Positions 1 to 10,400 are shown, counted from the stretch's first letter. The stretch is DNA of 64,000 nucleotides from Marinomonas sp. THO17 (GCF_040436405.1 NZ_AP031575.1:2841501-2905500), one strand, 5' to 3'. Program-made: numbers and translations. The notes: generated by a model from the letters alone, not told the origin.

Positions 1-79
1 ACCCAAAGGCTTGATTGGTCTATACGGACAGCTTAAATCGAAACGCCAAACCCTACCGACACAGGAGGCGTCATCATGA
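1..79 (+). CDS. urtC: UrtC, urea ABC transporter permease (C-terminal end only)
   Basis: From base 2 an open frame runs into the window and ends with TGA at 77-79, giving about 25 residues that begin PKGLIGLYGQ. The PKG(I/L)xGL segment followed by a basic tail is what the C-terminus of the urea ABC permease UrtC looks like. The stop overlaps the urtD start (ATGA), as expected for translationally coupled urt genes. The rest lies outside the window. The identification rests mainly on position immediately upstream of urtD. Confidence 0.75.
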   Translation, partial: PKGLIGLYGQLKSKRQTLPTQEASS

Positions 80-933
80 ATGCCATAGATCAATCACTAC
101 AAAGTCTAAGGGACACCTTCCGTCGTGATCAGGTATGGCCATTTTTAGCGCCAGAACAAGGGACTAAAGTGGATGTTTCAAATCAGATGATTCTTTATGT
201 AGAAGGCTTGAATTTAAGCTTTGATGGCTTCAAGGCGTTGAACGACTTAAATTTGTATGTGAAAGACGGAGAGCTGCGTTGCCTGATTGGTGCCAATGGC
301 GCGGGCAAAACCACTTTGATGGATGTGATTACCGGCAAATCTCAGCCCGATTCTGGTTCGGTGTTTTTTGGTCAAACCCATAACTTGCTGAGCAAAGACG
401 AAGCGGACATAGCCCAGTTGGGGATTGGACGTAAGTTCCAGAAACCTACGGTATTTGAAGAGCAAAGTGTGTTTGACAACTTAGAGTTGTCTTTGAAAAC
501 GGATAAGCGAGTACTACAGACTCTATTTTCTCGATTGTCACCCAGTGAAATTGATCGTATCGATGAGGTGCTGAAAATCATAGGTTTGAGTGAGCAGCGT
601 TTTATGCAAGCTGGCGCTTTGTCTCATGGGCAGAAGCAATGGTTGGAAATAGGCATGCTTCTTGTATCCGATCCTAGACTTTTACTGATTGATGAACCCG
701 TAGCTGGCATGACGGCTCAGGAAACGGAACGCACCGCGGAGTTGCTGACGTCCTTAGCCGGAGAACGTACCGTTATTGTGGTGGAGCATGATATGGAGTT
801 TGTGCGCAGTATTGCTCGCACTGTGACTGTGCTGCATCAAGGCTCTGTGTTAGCAGAAGGCACCATGGATCAGATTCAGAACAATAAAGACGTCATTGAA
901 GTCTATTTAGGCGAAGAAGCGGTGGAGGCCTAA
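76..933 (+). CDS. urtD: UrtD, urea ABC transporter ATP-binding protein
   Basis: A 285-residue ABC ATPase of the branched-chain amino acid/urea class. Walker A GANGAGKTT lies at about residues 72-80, the ABC signature is the variant LSHGQKQWLEIG, and Walker B is LLLIDEPVAGM. The TAQETERTAELL segment after Walker B is typical of UrtD and LivG. It should energise high-affinity urea import with UrtE, the UrtB/UrtC permeases and the UrtA binding protein. AGGAGG at 63-68 fits the ATG at 76, which overlaps the stop of urtC by four bases. The N-terminal extension of about 40 residues before the ABC domain is longer than in LivG and usual for UrtD. Confidence 0.95.
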   Translation: MNAIDQSLQSLRDTFRRDQVWPFLAPEQGTKVDVSNQMILYVEGLNLSFDGFKALNDLNLYVKDGELRCLIGANGAGKTTLMDVITGKSQPDSGSVFFGQTHNLLSKDEADIAQLGIGRKFQKPTVFEEQSVFDNLELSLKTDKRVLQTLFSRLSPSEIDRIDEVLKIIGLSEQRFMQAGALSHGQKQWLEIGMLLVSDPRLLLIDEPVAGMTAQETERTAELLTSLAGERTVIVVEHDMEFVRSIARTVTVLHQGSVLAEGTMDQIQNNKDVIEVYLGEEAVEA

Positions 934-937
934 CCCT

Positions 938-1627
938 ATGATCAGCATGAAAAAAGTCAGCCAATTGTATGGTGGAACACAAATTTTATGGGATCTGGAT
1001 TTAGACATAGTACCAGGCTCCATTACATGCATTATGGGCCGCAACGGTGTGGGCAAGACCACCTTGATGAAAGCCATTATGGGTTTGTTGCCCATTAAAA
1101 GCGGTGAAATTTTACTGAACCAGCAAGCCTTGCATAAACAAAGTGCAGAACGACGTGCTTACGCAGGCATTGGCTATGTACCTCAAGGCCGTGATATTTT
1201 TCCCATGTTAACGGTGGAGGAAAATTTGCGTATTGGCCTGCCAGTACAAAAGAAAAAAGCCATACCGGAAAAAGTCTTTGAACTCTTTCCGGTATTGAAA
1301 GAAATGTTGCATCGTCGTGGTGGCGATTTGTCGGGTGGTCAGCAGCAGCAATTGGCCATTGGGCGGGCTTTGGTATTGGAGCCAAAAGTTTTAATCTTGG
1401 ACGAACCAAATGAGGGGATCCAACCTAATATTGTTAAACAAATAGGCGATGTGATTCTTAAACTGAATGAGGAAGAAGGTTTAACCGTGATCCTAATCGA
1501 ACAAAAATTGGGCTTTGCCCGTCGCGTGGGCAAGGAGTTTCGTCTCATGGAAAAAGGTCGAATTGTCGCCGCAGATAAGATGGAAAACTTGAACGATGAT
1601 CTCATTAAACAGTATTTAGCCGTATGA
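938..1627 (+). CDS. urtE: UrtE, urea ABC transporter ATP-binding protein
   Basis: A 229-residue LivF-type ABC ATPase, the second nucleotide-binding subunit of the urea importer. Walker A GRNGVGKTT is at residues 34-42, the Q-loop region reads GYVPQGRDIF, the signature is LSGGQQQQLAIG and Walker B is VLILDEPNEGIQP. The NEGIQP sequence is characteristic of UrtE. The gene starts only four bases after urtD stops, and its own stop overlaps the ureD start (ATGA). Uptake and hydrolysis of urea are therefore probably transcribed and translated as one unit. Confidence 0.95.
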   Translation: MISMKKVSQLYGGTQILWDLDLDIVPGSITCIMGRNGVGKTTLMKAIMGLLPIKSGEILLNQQALHKQSAERRAYAGIGYVPQGRDIFPMLTVEENLRIGLPVQKKKAIPEKVFELFPVLKEMLHRRGGDLSGGQQQQLAIGRALVLEPKVLILDEPNEGIQPNIVKQIGDVILKLNEEEGLTVILIEQKLGFARRVGKEFRLMEKGRIVAADKMENLNDDLIKQYLAV

Positions 1628-2496
1628 CCCTCGCTCTGAGTCGTCCCAGTAATGAGCAAACAGCCAGTCAATGGCAAGCCTATTTGCGCTTGGGGTTTGC
1701 ATATGGCGCTCGTGGAACTGTACTGAAAACCTGTGATCATAAAGGGCCTTTGTATGTGCAAAAGCCTTTCTATCCTGAAGGCCAAGACACGGCACATGTG
1801 TATTTGCTGCACCCACCAGGCGGCTTGGTGTCGGGGGATGAATTGGTCATTGAATCACGTCAACAGCCGCATACTCATGTATTGATCACCACACCCGGAG
1901 CGGGTCGGGTTTACCGTGCTCGGCCAGACAAATTATTACAGCGTCAAACAACCCATTTGCACGTACCAAACCACGCCATCATGGAGTGGTTGCCACAAGA
2001 AACCATACTGTACCCCGATGCCAATACAGCGTTAGTGAATCAGATTCACCTTGACTCTGGGGCGCGTTTTATCGGTTGGGAAATCACCTGTTTTGGCTTG
2101 CCCGCTAATCAATTGGACTTTGCTCAAGGACGCGCTAACCAAAGTTTTCAGATCAATGTGGATGGTCGTATCAGGCTGCGCGAGCGGTTACGCATTGATA
2201 AAGATTCCGCAGCGGTAATGAATTCGGCGGCTGGCTTACAAGGACAAGCGGTAAATGGTTTGTTGGTGGCTGGGCCTGTTACGGATTTATCAGACGAGGC
2301 CTTAACTGTCATACGTGACTTATGTGCCGAATTTTCTGGATTAGCAGGCGTGTCTTTGGTGGATGAGTTTATTTTGGTGCGCGCTGTGCATGGTGACAGC
2401 GAGCAAATGAAACATTTGTTTATTCAGTGTTGGCAACAATTGCGACCTGAACTGATGCAGCGCAATGCCTGTGCGCCACGTATTTGGGCGACCTAA
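1624..2496 (+). CDS. ureD: UreD (UreH) urease accessory protein
   Basis: A 290-residue urease maturation scaffold that binds apo-urease and helps UreF and UreG deliver nickel to the active site. Family hallmarks are visible: [14 protein letters not shown] near residues 60-75, [10 protein letters not shown] around 90-100, and [16 protein letters not shown] around 120-135. The ATG overlaps the urtE stop by four bases. ureD precedes the structural genes ureABC, the common order in gammaproteobacterial urease loci. Confidence 0.95.
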   Translation: MTLALSRPSNEQTASQWQAYLRLGFAYGARGTVLKTCDHKGPLYVQKPFYPEGQDTAHVYLLHPPGGLVSGDELVIESRQQPHTHVLITTPGAGRVYRARPDKLLQRQTTHLHVPNHAIMEWLPQETILYPDANTALVNQIHLDSGARFIGWEITCFGLPANQLDFAQGRANQSFQINVDGRIRLRERLRIDKDSAAVMNSAAGLQGQAVNGLLVAGPVTDLSDEALTVIRDLCAEFSGLAGVSLVDEFILVRAVHGDSEQMKHLFIQCWQQLRPELMQRNACAPRIWAT

Positions 2497-2515
2497 TGAT
2501 GAAGAGGCTTTGAAT

Positions 2516-2818
2516 ATGGAATTACTACCAAGAGAAAAAGACAAACTGCTGGTGTTTACCGCTGCCTTATTGGCTGAACGTCGCTTAAATCGCGGCTTAA
2601 AACTCAATTATCCTGAAGCCATGGCCTATCTCACTATGGAGATTATCGAAGGCGCGAGGGATGGTAAAAGTGTTGCAGAATTAATGGCTTACGGTAAAAC
2701 CTTATTGAGCGCAGAGCAGGTTATGGATGGCGTAGCGGATTTGATTCATGAGGTTCAGGTTGAGGCAACCTTTCCTGATGGTACTAAGCTGGTAACGGTT
2801 CACAACCCGATCAATTAA
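2516..2818 (+). CDS. ureA: UreA, urease gamma subunit
   Basis: A 100-residue urease gamma subunit starting [11 protein letters not shown], which matches the usual family length and N-terminus. A longer in-frame reading from 2465 would extend back into ureD and add residues foreign to the family, so the ATG at 2516 is chosen. GAAGAGG about ten bases upstream can serve as ribosome site. Motifs include [14 protein letters not shown] and the C-terminal [16 protein letters not shown]. It assembles with UreB and UreC into the nickel urease trimer-of-trimers. Confidence 0.97.
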   Translation: MELLPREKDKLLVFTAALLAERRLNRGLKLNYPEAMAYLTMEIIEGARDGKSVAELMAYGKTLLSAEQVMDGVADLIHEVQVEATFPDGTKLVTVHNPIN

Positions 2819-2833
2819 CTGGGGAGAAGCAAG

Positions 2834-3157
2834 ATGATTCCAGGAGAAATACAGGTTAGCGAAGGCGACATTGTACTGAATCAAGGACGCAAAACCTTGA
2901 GAGTTCGAGTGGAAAACACGGGGGATCGCCCAGTGCAGATAGGTTCCCATTACCATTTTTATGAGGTGAATCCAGCGTTAGTCTTTGATCGACCTGCCAC
3001 CAAAGGCTATCGCCTTAATATTGCTTCCGGGACGGCGGTGCGCTTCGAACCCGGTCAGGGACGAGAAGTAGAACTGGTGGCATACGCTGGCAGCAAAAGC
3101 ATTTATGGTTTTCGTGGTGATGTGATGGGCAAACTGGCGACAGAGGAGACAGACTGA
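2834..3157 (+). CDS. ureB: UreB, urease beta subunit
   Basis: A 107-residue urease beta subunit beginning [13 protein letters not shown]. Conserved segments are [21 protein letters not shown] and [16 protein letters not shown], followed by [27 protein letters not shown] lies just before the start at 2834. Its TGA overlaps the ureC ATG by one base (TGATG), a coupling that helps keep subunit stoichiometry. It is a structural subunit of cytoplasmic urease. Confidence 0.97.
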   Translation: MIPGEIQVSEGDIVLNQGRKTLRVRVENTGDRPVQIGSHYHFYEVNPALVFDRPATKGYRLNIASGTAVRFEPGQGREVELVAYAGSKSIYGFRGDVMGKLATEETD

Positions 3158-4863
3158 TGGCAAGCATGGACCGACAAAGTTACGCACAAATGTTTGGCCC
3201 GACCACTGGCGACAGAGTGCGGTTAGGCGACACCGACTTATGGATTCAAGTGGAGCAGGATTTCACTACCTATGGGGATGAAGTGAAATTTGGCGGCGGC
3301 AAGGTCATTCGTGATGGTATGGGGCAAAGTCAGTTGACCAATGAGGTCGCCGTTGATTTGGTGATTACCAATGCCTTGGTACTGGATCATTGGGGCATAG
3401 TCAAAGGCGATGTTGGGGTCAAAAACGGCCGTATCTTCAAAGTGGGTAAAGCCGGTAACCCAGATGTACAAGATAATGTGGACATTGTCATTGGCCCAGG
3501 TACTGAAGTCATTGCTGGGGAAGGTTCTATTCTTACCGCGGGCGGTATCGACGCGCACATTCACTTCATTTGTCCACAACAGATTGAAGAAGCCCTTACC
3601 TCAGGTGTGACCACCATGATAGGTGGTGGTACGGGTCCGGCGACGGGCACCAATGCCACTACCTGTACGCCGGGGCCTTGGTATTTGGGCAAAATGCTGC
3701 AAGCCACCGACAGTATGCCAATGAATTTGGGCTTCTTAGGAAAGGGCAATGCCAGCTTACCTGAGGCCCTTGAGGAACAATTAGAGGCGGGTGCCTGTGG
3801 CTTGAAATTGCATGAAGATTGGGGCACCACACCTGCGTCTATCGATTGTTGTTTGTCGGTCGCGGAAAAATACGATGTACAGGTAGCGATTCATACCGAT
3901 ACCTTGAACGAATCAGGCTTTGTCGATAGCACCTTGAGCGCCTTTAAAGACAGAGTGATTCACACTTATCACACGGAAGGGGCGGGTGGCGGTCATGCGC
4001 CGGACATTATTCGTGCTGCTGGACGGGCTAATGTACTACCATCTTCGACCAATCCGACCCGTCCTTATACCCAAAATACCGTCGATGAACATCTGGACAT
4101 GCTGATGGTATGTCATCATTTAGACAGTAATATCCCTGAAGACGTGGCCTTTGCCGACTCTCGTATCCGTAAGGAAACCATTGCCGCGGAAGACATTTTC
4201 CATGATCGTGGTGCTTTCTCCATGATCTCATCCGATTCACAAGCCATGGGACGAGTGGGTGAAGTGGTCACTCGAACTTGGCAGACTGCGCACAAAATGA
4301 AGCAGCAATTCGGCTTGTTACCAGAGGATACGGCATTAGGCGCGGACAATTTTCGCGCCAAACGCTATATCGCTAAATACACCATTAACCCTGCCATTGC
4401 GCATGGTGTCAGTCATGAAGTGGGCTCCATTGAAGCGGGTAAATTGGCGGACCTGGTATTGTGGAAGCCAGCGTTTTTTGCGGTTAAACCCTCTTTAATT
4501 ATCAAGGGCGGCATGATTGCCAATGCGCCCATGGGGGACCCCAATGCATCGATACCCACACCGCAGCCTGTGCATTATCGTCCTATGTTTGGCTCCTTTG
4601 GCAAGGCCAGTGCGGCAACCTCGGTGACCTTTGTATCACAGGCCTCATTAGACAATGGGATTAAGCAAAGTTTGGGATTAGAACGCAGTTTAGTGGCCTG
4701 CAAAAACACCCGCAACATTGGTAAATCTGACATGGTCCACAATGACTGGATGCCGGAGATTACCGTGGATCCCCAGACTTATGAAGTCAGGGCGGATGGC
4801 GAGTTACTGACTTGTGAACCGGCCAAAGAGCTGCCTTTAGCGCAGCTTTATAACTTGTTTTAG
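3157..4863 (+). CDS. ureC: UreC, urease alpha (catalytic) subunit
   Basis: A 568-residue catalytic subunit that hydrolyses urea to ammonia and carbamate. All active-site residues sit at the same numbers as in the Klebsiella enzyme: nickel ligands H134 and H136 (DAHIHF), the carbamylated lysine K217 ([10 protein letters not shown]), H246 and H272, the flap histidine H320 (MVCHHLD) and the nickel ligand D360 (SSDSQAMG). The gene therefore looks fully functional. Its start overlaps the ureB stop. About 90 bases separate it from ureE, the longest gap in the ureDABCEF run. Confidence 0.98.
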   Translation: MASMDRQSYAQMFGPTTGDRVRLGDTDLWIQVEQDFTTYGDEVKFGGGKVIRDGMGQSQLTNEVAVDLVITNALVLDHWGIVKGDVGVKNGRIFKVGKAGNPDVQDNVDIVIGPGTEVIAGEGSILTAGGIDAHIHFICPQQIEEALTSGVTTMIGGGTGPATGTNATTCTPGPWYLGKMLQATDSMPMNLGFLGKGNASLPEALEEQLEAGACGLKLHEDWGTTPASIDCCLSVAEKYDVQVAIHTDTLNESGFVDSTLSAFKDRVIHTYHTEGAGGGHAPDIIRAAGRANVLPSSTNPTRPYTQNTVDEHLDMLMVCHHLDSNIPEDVAFADSRIRKETIAAEDIFHDRGAFSMISSDSQAMGRVGEVVTRTWQTAHKMKQQFGLLPEDTALGADNFRAKRYIAKYTINPAIAHGVSHEVGSIEAGKLADLVLWKPAFFAVKPSLIIKGGMIANAPMGDPNASIPTPQPVHYRPMFGSFGKASAATSVTFVSQASLDNGIKQSLGLERSLVACKNTRNIGKSDMVHNDWMPEITVDPQTYEVRADGELLTCEPAKELPLAQLYNLF

Positions 4864-4952
4864 CTTGTCCAGAGCAAGGTGAAAATTTTGAGTGTCTTTA
4901 TAGCCTTTTATAAAACATCGCTAATAAAAAGGCGTGGAGAGGAGAAACGAAT

Positions 4953-5393
4953 TTGGATATTTATACGCGTTTAGGAACCCATTGCCATGACCCTGTGTTT
5001 ACTACAGTCACCTTGGATGCTGAGCAGCGTGAGCGTGGTCGCCTGAAGTTAACGGGTGCCAATGGTGACACGGTTCGAGTCTTTTTGGAGCGGGGTAAAC
5101 CTTTATTGGTCGGGGAATTTTTGCGTTCTGAGTGTGGCAAGATCATTCAAGTAGAAGGTGCGTTAGAAGCTGTTGCCCATGCCAGTTGCGACAATTGGAC
5201 GGTATTTTCTAAAGCCTGTTATCACTTGGGCAACCGTCATACCAAGGTAGAAGTGGGTGAACGTTGGTTACGCATTAAGCCGGATCATGTATTAGAAGAC
5301 ATGTTGCATTTATTGGGCTTAGTGGTTAGCCATGAAGAAGCGGTGTTTAATCCAGAATCTGGAGCTTACAGTCATGGTCATCACCACCACTGA
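4953..5393 (+). CDS. ureE: UreE, urease nickel metallochaperone
   Basis: A 146-residue nickel-binding urease accessory protein. GERWLRIKPDHVLEDML is the typical C-domain segment, and the protein ends in a short His-rich tail (SHGHHHH). The best start is TTG at 4953, eight bases after GGAGAGGAG; no ATG fits, and the N-terminus DIYTRLGTHCHDP matches the family. The tail codons overlap the beginning of ureF. It should donate nickel to UreG during activation. Confidence 0.92.
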   Translation: MDIYTRLGTHCHDPVFTTVTLDAEQRERGRLKLTGANGDTVRVFLERGKPLLVGEFLRSECGKIIQVEGALEAVAHASCDNWTVFSKACYHLGNRHTKVEVGERWLRIKPDHVLEDMLHLLGLVVSHEEAVFNPESGAYSHGHHHH

Positions 5394-6051
5394 TCAGTCC
5401 TTGCTACGCTTGCTGCAGTTAAGCAGTGTCAGCTTGCCCGTGGGTGGTTACGCCTTTTCTCAAGGCTTGGAATACGCGATTGAGAAAGCTTGGCTGAGCA
5501 AACAAGCGGATGTGGCACAGTGGACGCAAGTGCAATTATTGCATGCTTTTGCTCGGGTGGATTTGCCTATTTTACGTTTGGCCATGGCCGCTTGGTATGA
5601 GCAAGATGACAGCAAGCTGGTGGCCTTGAACGACTTGGTATTGGCTTGTCGCGAGACCAAAGAACTGAGATTAAACGATACTGCCATGGGGGAAGCCTTA
5701 GCGCGTCTGATGCGCAGCTTGTCGATTGCAACCCCGTTTCAGCGCATTGAGCAAGTCAGTTTTGTGATCTTGTTTGCGGTGGCCGCCTGCCACTGGAAAA
5801 TCGAGTTCGATACCGCGGCATTGGGTTTTACTTGGTCTTGGCTGGAAAACCAAATTGCGGCGGCTACTAAGTTAGTTCCTTTAGGGCAAACGCAAGCGCA
5901 ACAATTGTTAGGTGAGTTACAACCCGTGATCTCAGAGGCGATTCAGATAGCAAAACACATAGAGGAAGATGACATAGGGGCAGGTTTACCCGCTTTGGCC
6001 ATCGCCAGTAGTTTGCACGAAACCCAATACACAAGGTTGTTTCGTTCATGA
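5374..6051 (+). CDS. ureF: UreF urease accessory protein
   Basis: A 225-residue accessory protein that couples UreG GTP hydrolysis to nickel insertion in the UreDFG complex. The family motif LPVGGYAFSQGLEYAIE follows a short N-terminus. The ATG at 5374 lies inside the end of ureE with a 20-base overlap. A reading from 5332 would add foreign residues, so 5374 is preferred and gives the usual length. Downstream is an unusual tandem-repeat spacer before ureG. Confidence 0.93.
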   Translation: MVITTTDQSLLRLLQLSSVSLPVGGYAFSQGLEYAIEKAWLSKQADVAQWTQVQLLHAFARVDLPILRLAMAAWYEQDDSKLVALNDLVLACRETKELRLNDTAMGEALARLMRSLSIATPFQRIEQVSFVILFAVAACHWKIEFDTAALGFTWSWLENQIAAATKLVPLGQTQAQQLLGELQPVISEAIQIAKHIEEDDIGAGLPALAIASSLHETQYTRLFRS

Positions 6052-6072
6052 CTTAGGATTGGGCTGCGAAAC

Positions 6073-6160
6073 TTAGCCATTTAAATAGATTAGCCGTTTA
6101 AATAGATTTAGCCGTTTAAATAGATGTAGTCGCTTAAATTGATAAAGCCGTTTAAATAAA
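6073..6160 (+). repeat. Five imperfect 17-18 bp tandem repeats between ureF and ureG
   Basis: The spacer holds five head-to-tail copies of a unit close to TAGCCGTTTAAATAGAT, at about 6073-6090, 6091-6107, 6109-6125, 6127-6143 and 6144-6160. Each contains TTTAAAT or TTAAAT. The middle copies are nearly identical and the outer ones diverged. No such array is expected in a urease operon. It could be slippage-derived filler, a protein-binding array, or an element affecting ureG expression; nothing in the sequence decides this. Confidence 0.85.
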
Positions 6161-6197
6161 AAGTGCTCAGATAAGCGCACAAAAGAGGACGTATTTT

Positions 6198-6845
6198 ATG
6201 ACAAAACCAAAACAAACTCTGCGGGTGGGTGTGGGTGGCCCTGTGGGGTCAGGAAAAACCGCCTTGTTACGCTCTTTGTGTTCTGCCATGCGTGAGCATT
6301 ATCAGATCGCAGTGGTCACCAATGATATTTATACACAAGAAGACGCGAAATTTTTGACGCGCCATGAAGCCTTAGAGGCGGATCGTATTATTGGTGTGGA
6401 AACGGGAGGATGTCCACATACGGCCATTCGCGAAGATGCTTCTATGAATCTGGCGGCCATTGATGAATTGGTTGAACGTCACGGTGAGTTGGATGTGGTG
6501 TTTGTGGAATCGGGTGGGGACAACTTGAGTGCCACTTTCAGTCCTGAATTATCTGATTTAACCCTGTATGTGATCGATGTGTCAGCAGGCGATAAAATTC
6601 CCCGTAAAGGTGGCCCTGGCATTACCAAATCGGATCTTTTGATCATCAATAAGATAGATTTAGCGCCATTAGTCGGTGCCTCTTTAGAGGTGATGGACAA
6701 AGATGCCAAGGCGCAGCGCGGTGCTCGTCCTTTTGTCTTTTCAAACTTAAAAGCGGCTCAAGGTCTGGACGACATTATTCAATTCATTGTCTCAGAAGGC
6801 ATGTTGGAAGCGAAAAGCTTGCCACCTGCCAAAGCGGTTGTGTAA
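6198..6845 (+). CDS. ureG: UreG, urease accessory GTPase
   Basis: A 215-residue SIMIBI-class GTPase of the HypB/UreG family. The P-loop is GGPVGSGKT (residues 13-21), the metal-binding Cys-Pro-His motif is at C72-H74 ([11 protein letters not shown]), and FVESGGDNL and the base-recognition segment IINKIDLAP follow. It binds nickel at its dimer interface and drives transfer into apo-urease with UreD and UreF. AAGAGGA precedes the ATG. It is separated from ureF by a 146-base repeat-bearing spacer and followed closely by hupE. Confidence 0.96.
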   Translation: MTKPKQTLRVGVGGPVGSGKTALLRSLCSAMREHYQIAVVTNDIYTQEDAKFLTRHEALEADRIIGVETGGCPHTAIREDASMNLAAIDELVERHGELDVVFVESGGDNLSATFSPELSDLTLYVIDVSAGDKIPRKGGPGITKSDLLIINKIDLAPLVGASLEVMDKDAKAQRGARPFVFSNLKAAQGLDDIIQFIVSEGMLEAKSLPPAKAVV

Positions 6846-6858
6846 GGGGAGAAACATT

Positions 6859-7443
6859 ATGAAATATCTCATCTCGAAATCTTGTGTGGCCTTGGTTCTG
6901 GTTTTGTCGACAAACCTGACATTAGCGCATTCGGGGCATGGCGAAGGCATGCTTGGATTAGCTGGTTTTGTGCATCCTTTTACCGGCTTGGATCACTTAT
7001 TGGCCATGTTTGCCGTGGGCGTTTGGGCGACAAATTTGGGTGGCCGTGCCTTGTGGGCGGTGCCTTTGTCTTTTATAGCAATGATGTTGGGCGGTGGAGT
7101 ATTGGCTTTCATGGATGTGAATGTGCCTTTCATTGAGCAAGGCATTGTGATGTCGGTGATGGTATTCGGTATCTTGTTGCTTGCCGCTAAACATTTACCT
7201 TTATGGTGCAGTCTTCTACTTACCGCCAGTTTTGCCGTATGCCACGGTGCGGCACATGGTTTGGAAATGCCAGTGACGGCTTCTGCTGGCTCCTATACTT
7301 TGGGCTTTGTTTTAGCAACGGCTTTGATTCAGGCTGTTGGCCTAGGGGTTGGGCGCTGGTTTCAGCAACAGGGTATGCAGCGGCTTAATCAAGTATTAGG
7401 TGGCGTTATTGCGGGGACCGGTATGGCTTTGGCTATTATTTAA
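6859..7443 (+). CDS. hupE: HupE/UreJ family nickel transport membrane protein
   Basis: A 194-residue membrane protein with an N-terminal signal-like segment ending LTLAHSGHGEG and about six transmembrane helices. The first-helix motif GFVHPFTGLDHLLAMFAVGVWA with its conserved His and Asp is the HupE/UreJ nickel-binding signature, and a second His-rich segment reads CHGAAHGLEMP. The start at 6859 follows AGGGGAG and lies 13 bases after ureG. It probably supplies nickel to urease and is the last structural gene of the urease set. Confidence 0.9.
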   Translation: MKYLISKSCVALVLVLSTNLTLAHSGHGEGMLGLAGFVHPFTGLDHLLAMFAVGVWATNLGGRALWAVPLSFIAMMLGGGVLAFMDVNVPFIEQGIVMSVMVFGILLLAAKHLPLWCSLLLTASFAVCHGAAHGLEMPVTASAGSYTLGFVLATALIQAVGLGVGRWFQQQGMQRLNQVLGGVIAGTGMALAII

Positions 7444-7481
7444 CACAGTAATTATAACAGCTACCATTTTACACAGGGATT

Positions 7482-10400
7482 ATGACAGCTACGCAGAAAA
7501 TCTATAAGGTACGGCGACACTACAACAAGTGGGTCGCTGACCAAACATTGGAAGATTATGCTTTGCGTTATACTGCGAAGGGTGGTCATACCATGAGCAT
7601 CGAAAGGGTGGGGCATACCGCATTGGGAGCCGCCGCCTTTTTGGCGTTAGAAGGATTGGCTGCGGTGATCACCCTAGGCTATGGCTTTACCAATGCGGTA
7701 GCGGCCATTTTGGTAGTGCTGGCGGTGTTTTTTGTTACCGGTTTTCCGATTGCCTATTATTCGGCAAAACATGGCTTAGACATTGACTTACTGACTCGCG
7801 GAGCGGGTTTTGGTTATCTTGGTTCCACCATCACCTCGCTTATTTATGCCACCTTTACCTTTATCTTCTTTGCCATTGAGGCGGCCATTTTGGCGTCGGC
7901 TTTGGAAGTGTTATTAGGGATTCCATTGGCTTTGGGTTATGCCTTGTCTGCCTTGTTTGTCATCCCCATTGTGACGCATGGTATTCGCGCCATCAGCCGT
8001 TTTCAGAATGGCACACAATGGATCTGGTTGGTGTTGCAAGTGGCTGCTATTGGTGTGGTGGTAAGTCAGGAGTACCAAAATTTTTCTGGCTGGTCTGAGT
8101 TTGTTCCGCAACATTTACCTCAATCGACCCAGTTTGATTGGGTACTGTTTGGTGCGGCGGCGTCGGTATTGTTTGCCTTGATGGCGCAAATAGGCGAACA
8201 AGTGGATTACCTGCGTTTTTTTCCGAAGAAGGACATAAGTAATCGTCGTCGTTGGTGGTTTTGGTTGATTTTGGCTGGCCCAGGTTGGGTGTTTATTGGC
8301 GCCATTAAAATGCTGTTGGGATCCTTCTTGGCGTATTTGGCCATTACCGATGGGGCCACTGCTGTGCAAGCCACCGACCCAACCTATCTGTATCAGCGCA
8401 TCTTTTTGTTTCTTACCACGCCTTCTACGGCATTGATTCTCGCCGCTGTATTTGTGTTTATTTGTCAGATGAAGATCAATTTGACCAACGCTTATGCCGG
8501 TTCCATTGCTTGGTCGAATTTCTTTTCCCGATTAACTCATTCTCACCCCGGTCGAGTGGTTTGGCTGGTGTTTAATGTGACCATTGCTTTGTTATTAATG
8601 GAGCTGGGTATTTATCAAGCGCTTGGGGCTATTTTGAGCGTGTTTGCCATCAGTGCGGTGAGTTGGTTGTCGAGCTTGTCTGCGGATTTGCTGATTAACA
8701 AACCATTAGGTTTGAGCCCCAGTGATGTGGAATTCAAACGCGCCCATTTGTATGACATTAATCCTGTGGGTACTGGCTCTATGTTGGTGGCGACCAGCTT
8801 AGGCCTATTGTGCTATCTGGGCTTGTTTGGTGAGGTGGCGAAGAGCTTGTGTCATTTCATTTCCATTGCCACCTGCTTTGTATGTGTGCCACTGATTGCT
8901 TGGTTGACTAAGGGCAAGTATTACATTGCGCGACAGAGTCCAGAATTGGTGCCTTTGGTGGAAGCGGCAAAACCTCGTCACAGTTTAGTGTGCGGTATTT
9001 GTGAGAATGCCTTTGAAGTAGAAGACATGAGTTATTGTTCGGCTTATCAGCTACCCATTTGTTCTCTCTGTTGCTCTTTGGATGCTAGATGTTTGGACAG
9101 TTGTAAGCCGAAAGCCAATATTTCCCAGCAGAGTGATTATTTTCTCAAATTATTTTTACCTAGGCGTATGGCCAAGGCCATCAGTAGCCGTTTGGGACGT
9201 TTCGCTTCCTTGTTGATCATGATCAACATCATCAATGGTGCTTTGATGATGCTGATTTATCGCCAAATGTCGCCCACTAATGACAGCGAAGCCCTGTTGT
9301 TGCAAGAGACCATGTGGGCGTTGTTTTTTACCTTGTTGATTGTGTCTGGTGTATTGTCGTGGCTGTTTTTATTAGCCCATGAAAGTCGTGTGGTGGCGCA
9401 GAAAGAATCCAACCGTCAAACACGCAAACTGACACGAGAAATTGAGGCGCACCAAGAAACGGATCGAGCGTTACAAGGGGCGAAGGAACAAGCCGAGCAA
9501 GCGAATGAGGCCAAAAGTCGTTATCTGAGTGGGATCAGCCACGAATTACGCACGCCGTTACAGTCTATTATTGGTTATGCGCAATTGTTGTCAGACAAAC
9601 AAGACACCCCATCTGGGCATCAAAATGGCTTGGATATTATTCAACGTAGTGGTTTGTATCTTGCTGATTTGATTGAAGGTTTACTGGATATATCGAAGAT
9701 AGAAGCAGGCCGTTTTGATTTGTATCGTAATACGGTGAACCTGCCCAAACTGATTGATGAACTGAACAGTGTGTTTGCTATGCAGGCGCGCGCCAAAGGC
9801 ATTCAATTCCAGTCGAAAATTCTTGCTCCATTACCCAATCACGTGGTGACGGATGAAAAACGACTCCGTCAAATACTGATTAATCTGCTTTCTAATGCAG
9901 TCAAATACACGCCGCAAGGCAGTGTGCAGTTTGAAGTGAATTATCGTAATCAGGTGGCGGAGTTTGTGATACGTGATACTGGGTTGGGCATTAAGCAAGA
10001 GCATTTGCAGCGGATTTTTGATCCTTTTGAGCGCGTTCGTGATTTGTCTACGGCTAACCTGCCGGGTACGGGCTTGGGTCTGACGATAGTGAAACTCTTA
10101 TCAGAGATTATGGGCGGAGATTTGCAAGCCAAGTCGATACCGGGTGAAGGCAGTGAATTTAAAGTATCGCTGATGTTGCCTTGGGTCAGTGAAGGGGATG
10201 TCGGTTTGACTTCCAATCGTCGTATTGTGGGTTATCAGGGCTATCAACGCAGTATCTTGTTGGTGGACGATGATCCCGTTGTGCGTGGCTTATTGTCGGA
10301 TATTTTGTCGCCATTAGGCTTTCATGTACAAGAAGCGCCGGACGCAGAAACCTGTTTGCGAGACTTAGCAAACACTTCACCAGACCTGTTTATTTTGGAT

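Noticed and set aside
504-541. A finding entry carrying residue numbers of the hybrid kinase cysteine cluster instead of base positions.
   Set aside because: The coordinates are residues, not bases; the correct entry is the one at 8989-9105, and the zero-interest entry should be ignored.
2465-2515. Longer N-terminus for the urease gamma subunit.
   Set aside because: The extra residues overlap ureD and do not match UreA, which starts [11 protein letters not shown] at 2516.
3238-3579. Antisense open frame inside ureC, and many similar frames opposite real genes.
   Set aside because: They mirror the codon pattern of the coding strand, have no ribosome site and no recognisable protein.
5332-5373. 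Earlier start for ureF.
   Set aside because: Adds 14 residues inside ureE foreign to the family; 5374 gives the usual length.
6073-6160. CRISPR-like array between ureF and ureG.
   Set aside because: Units are 17-18 bases, directly abutting, with no spacers.
8989-9105. Reading the cysteine cluster as a separate zinc-finger gene.
   Set aside because: It is in frame with and internal to the long hybrid kinase with no start or stop.
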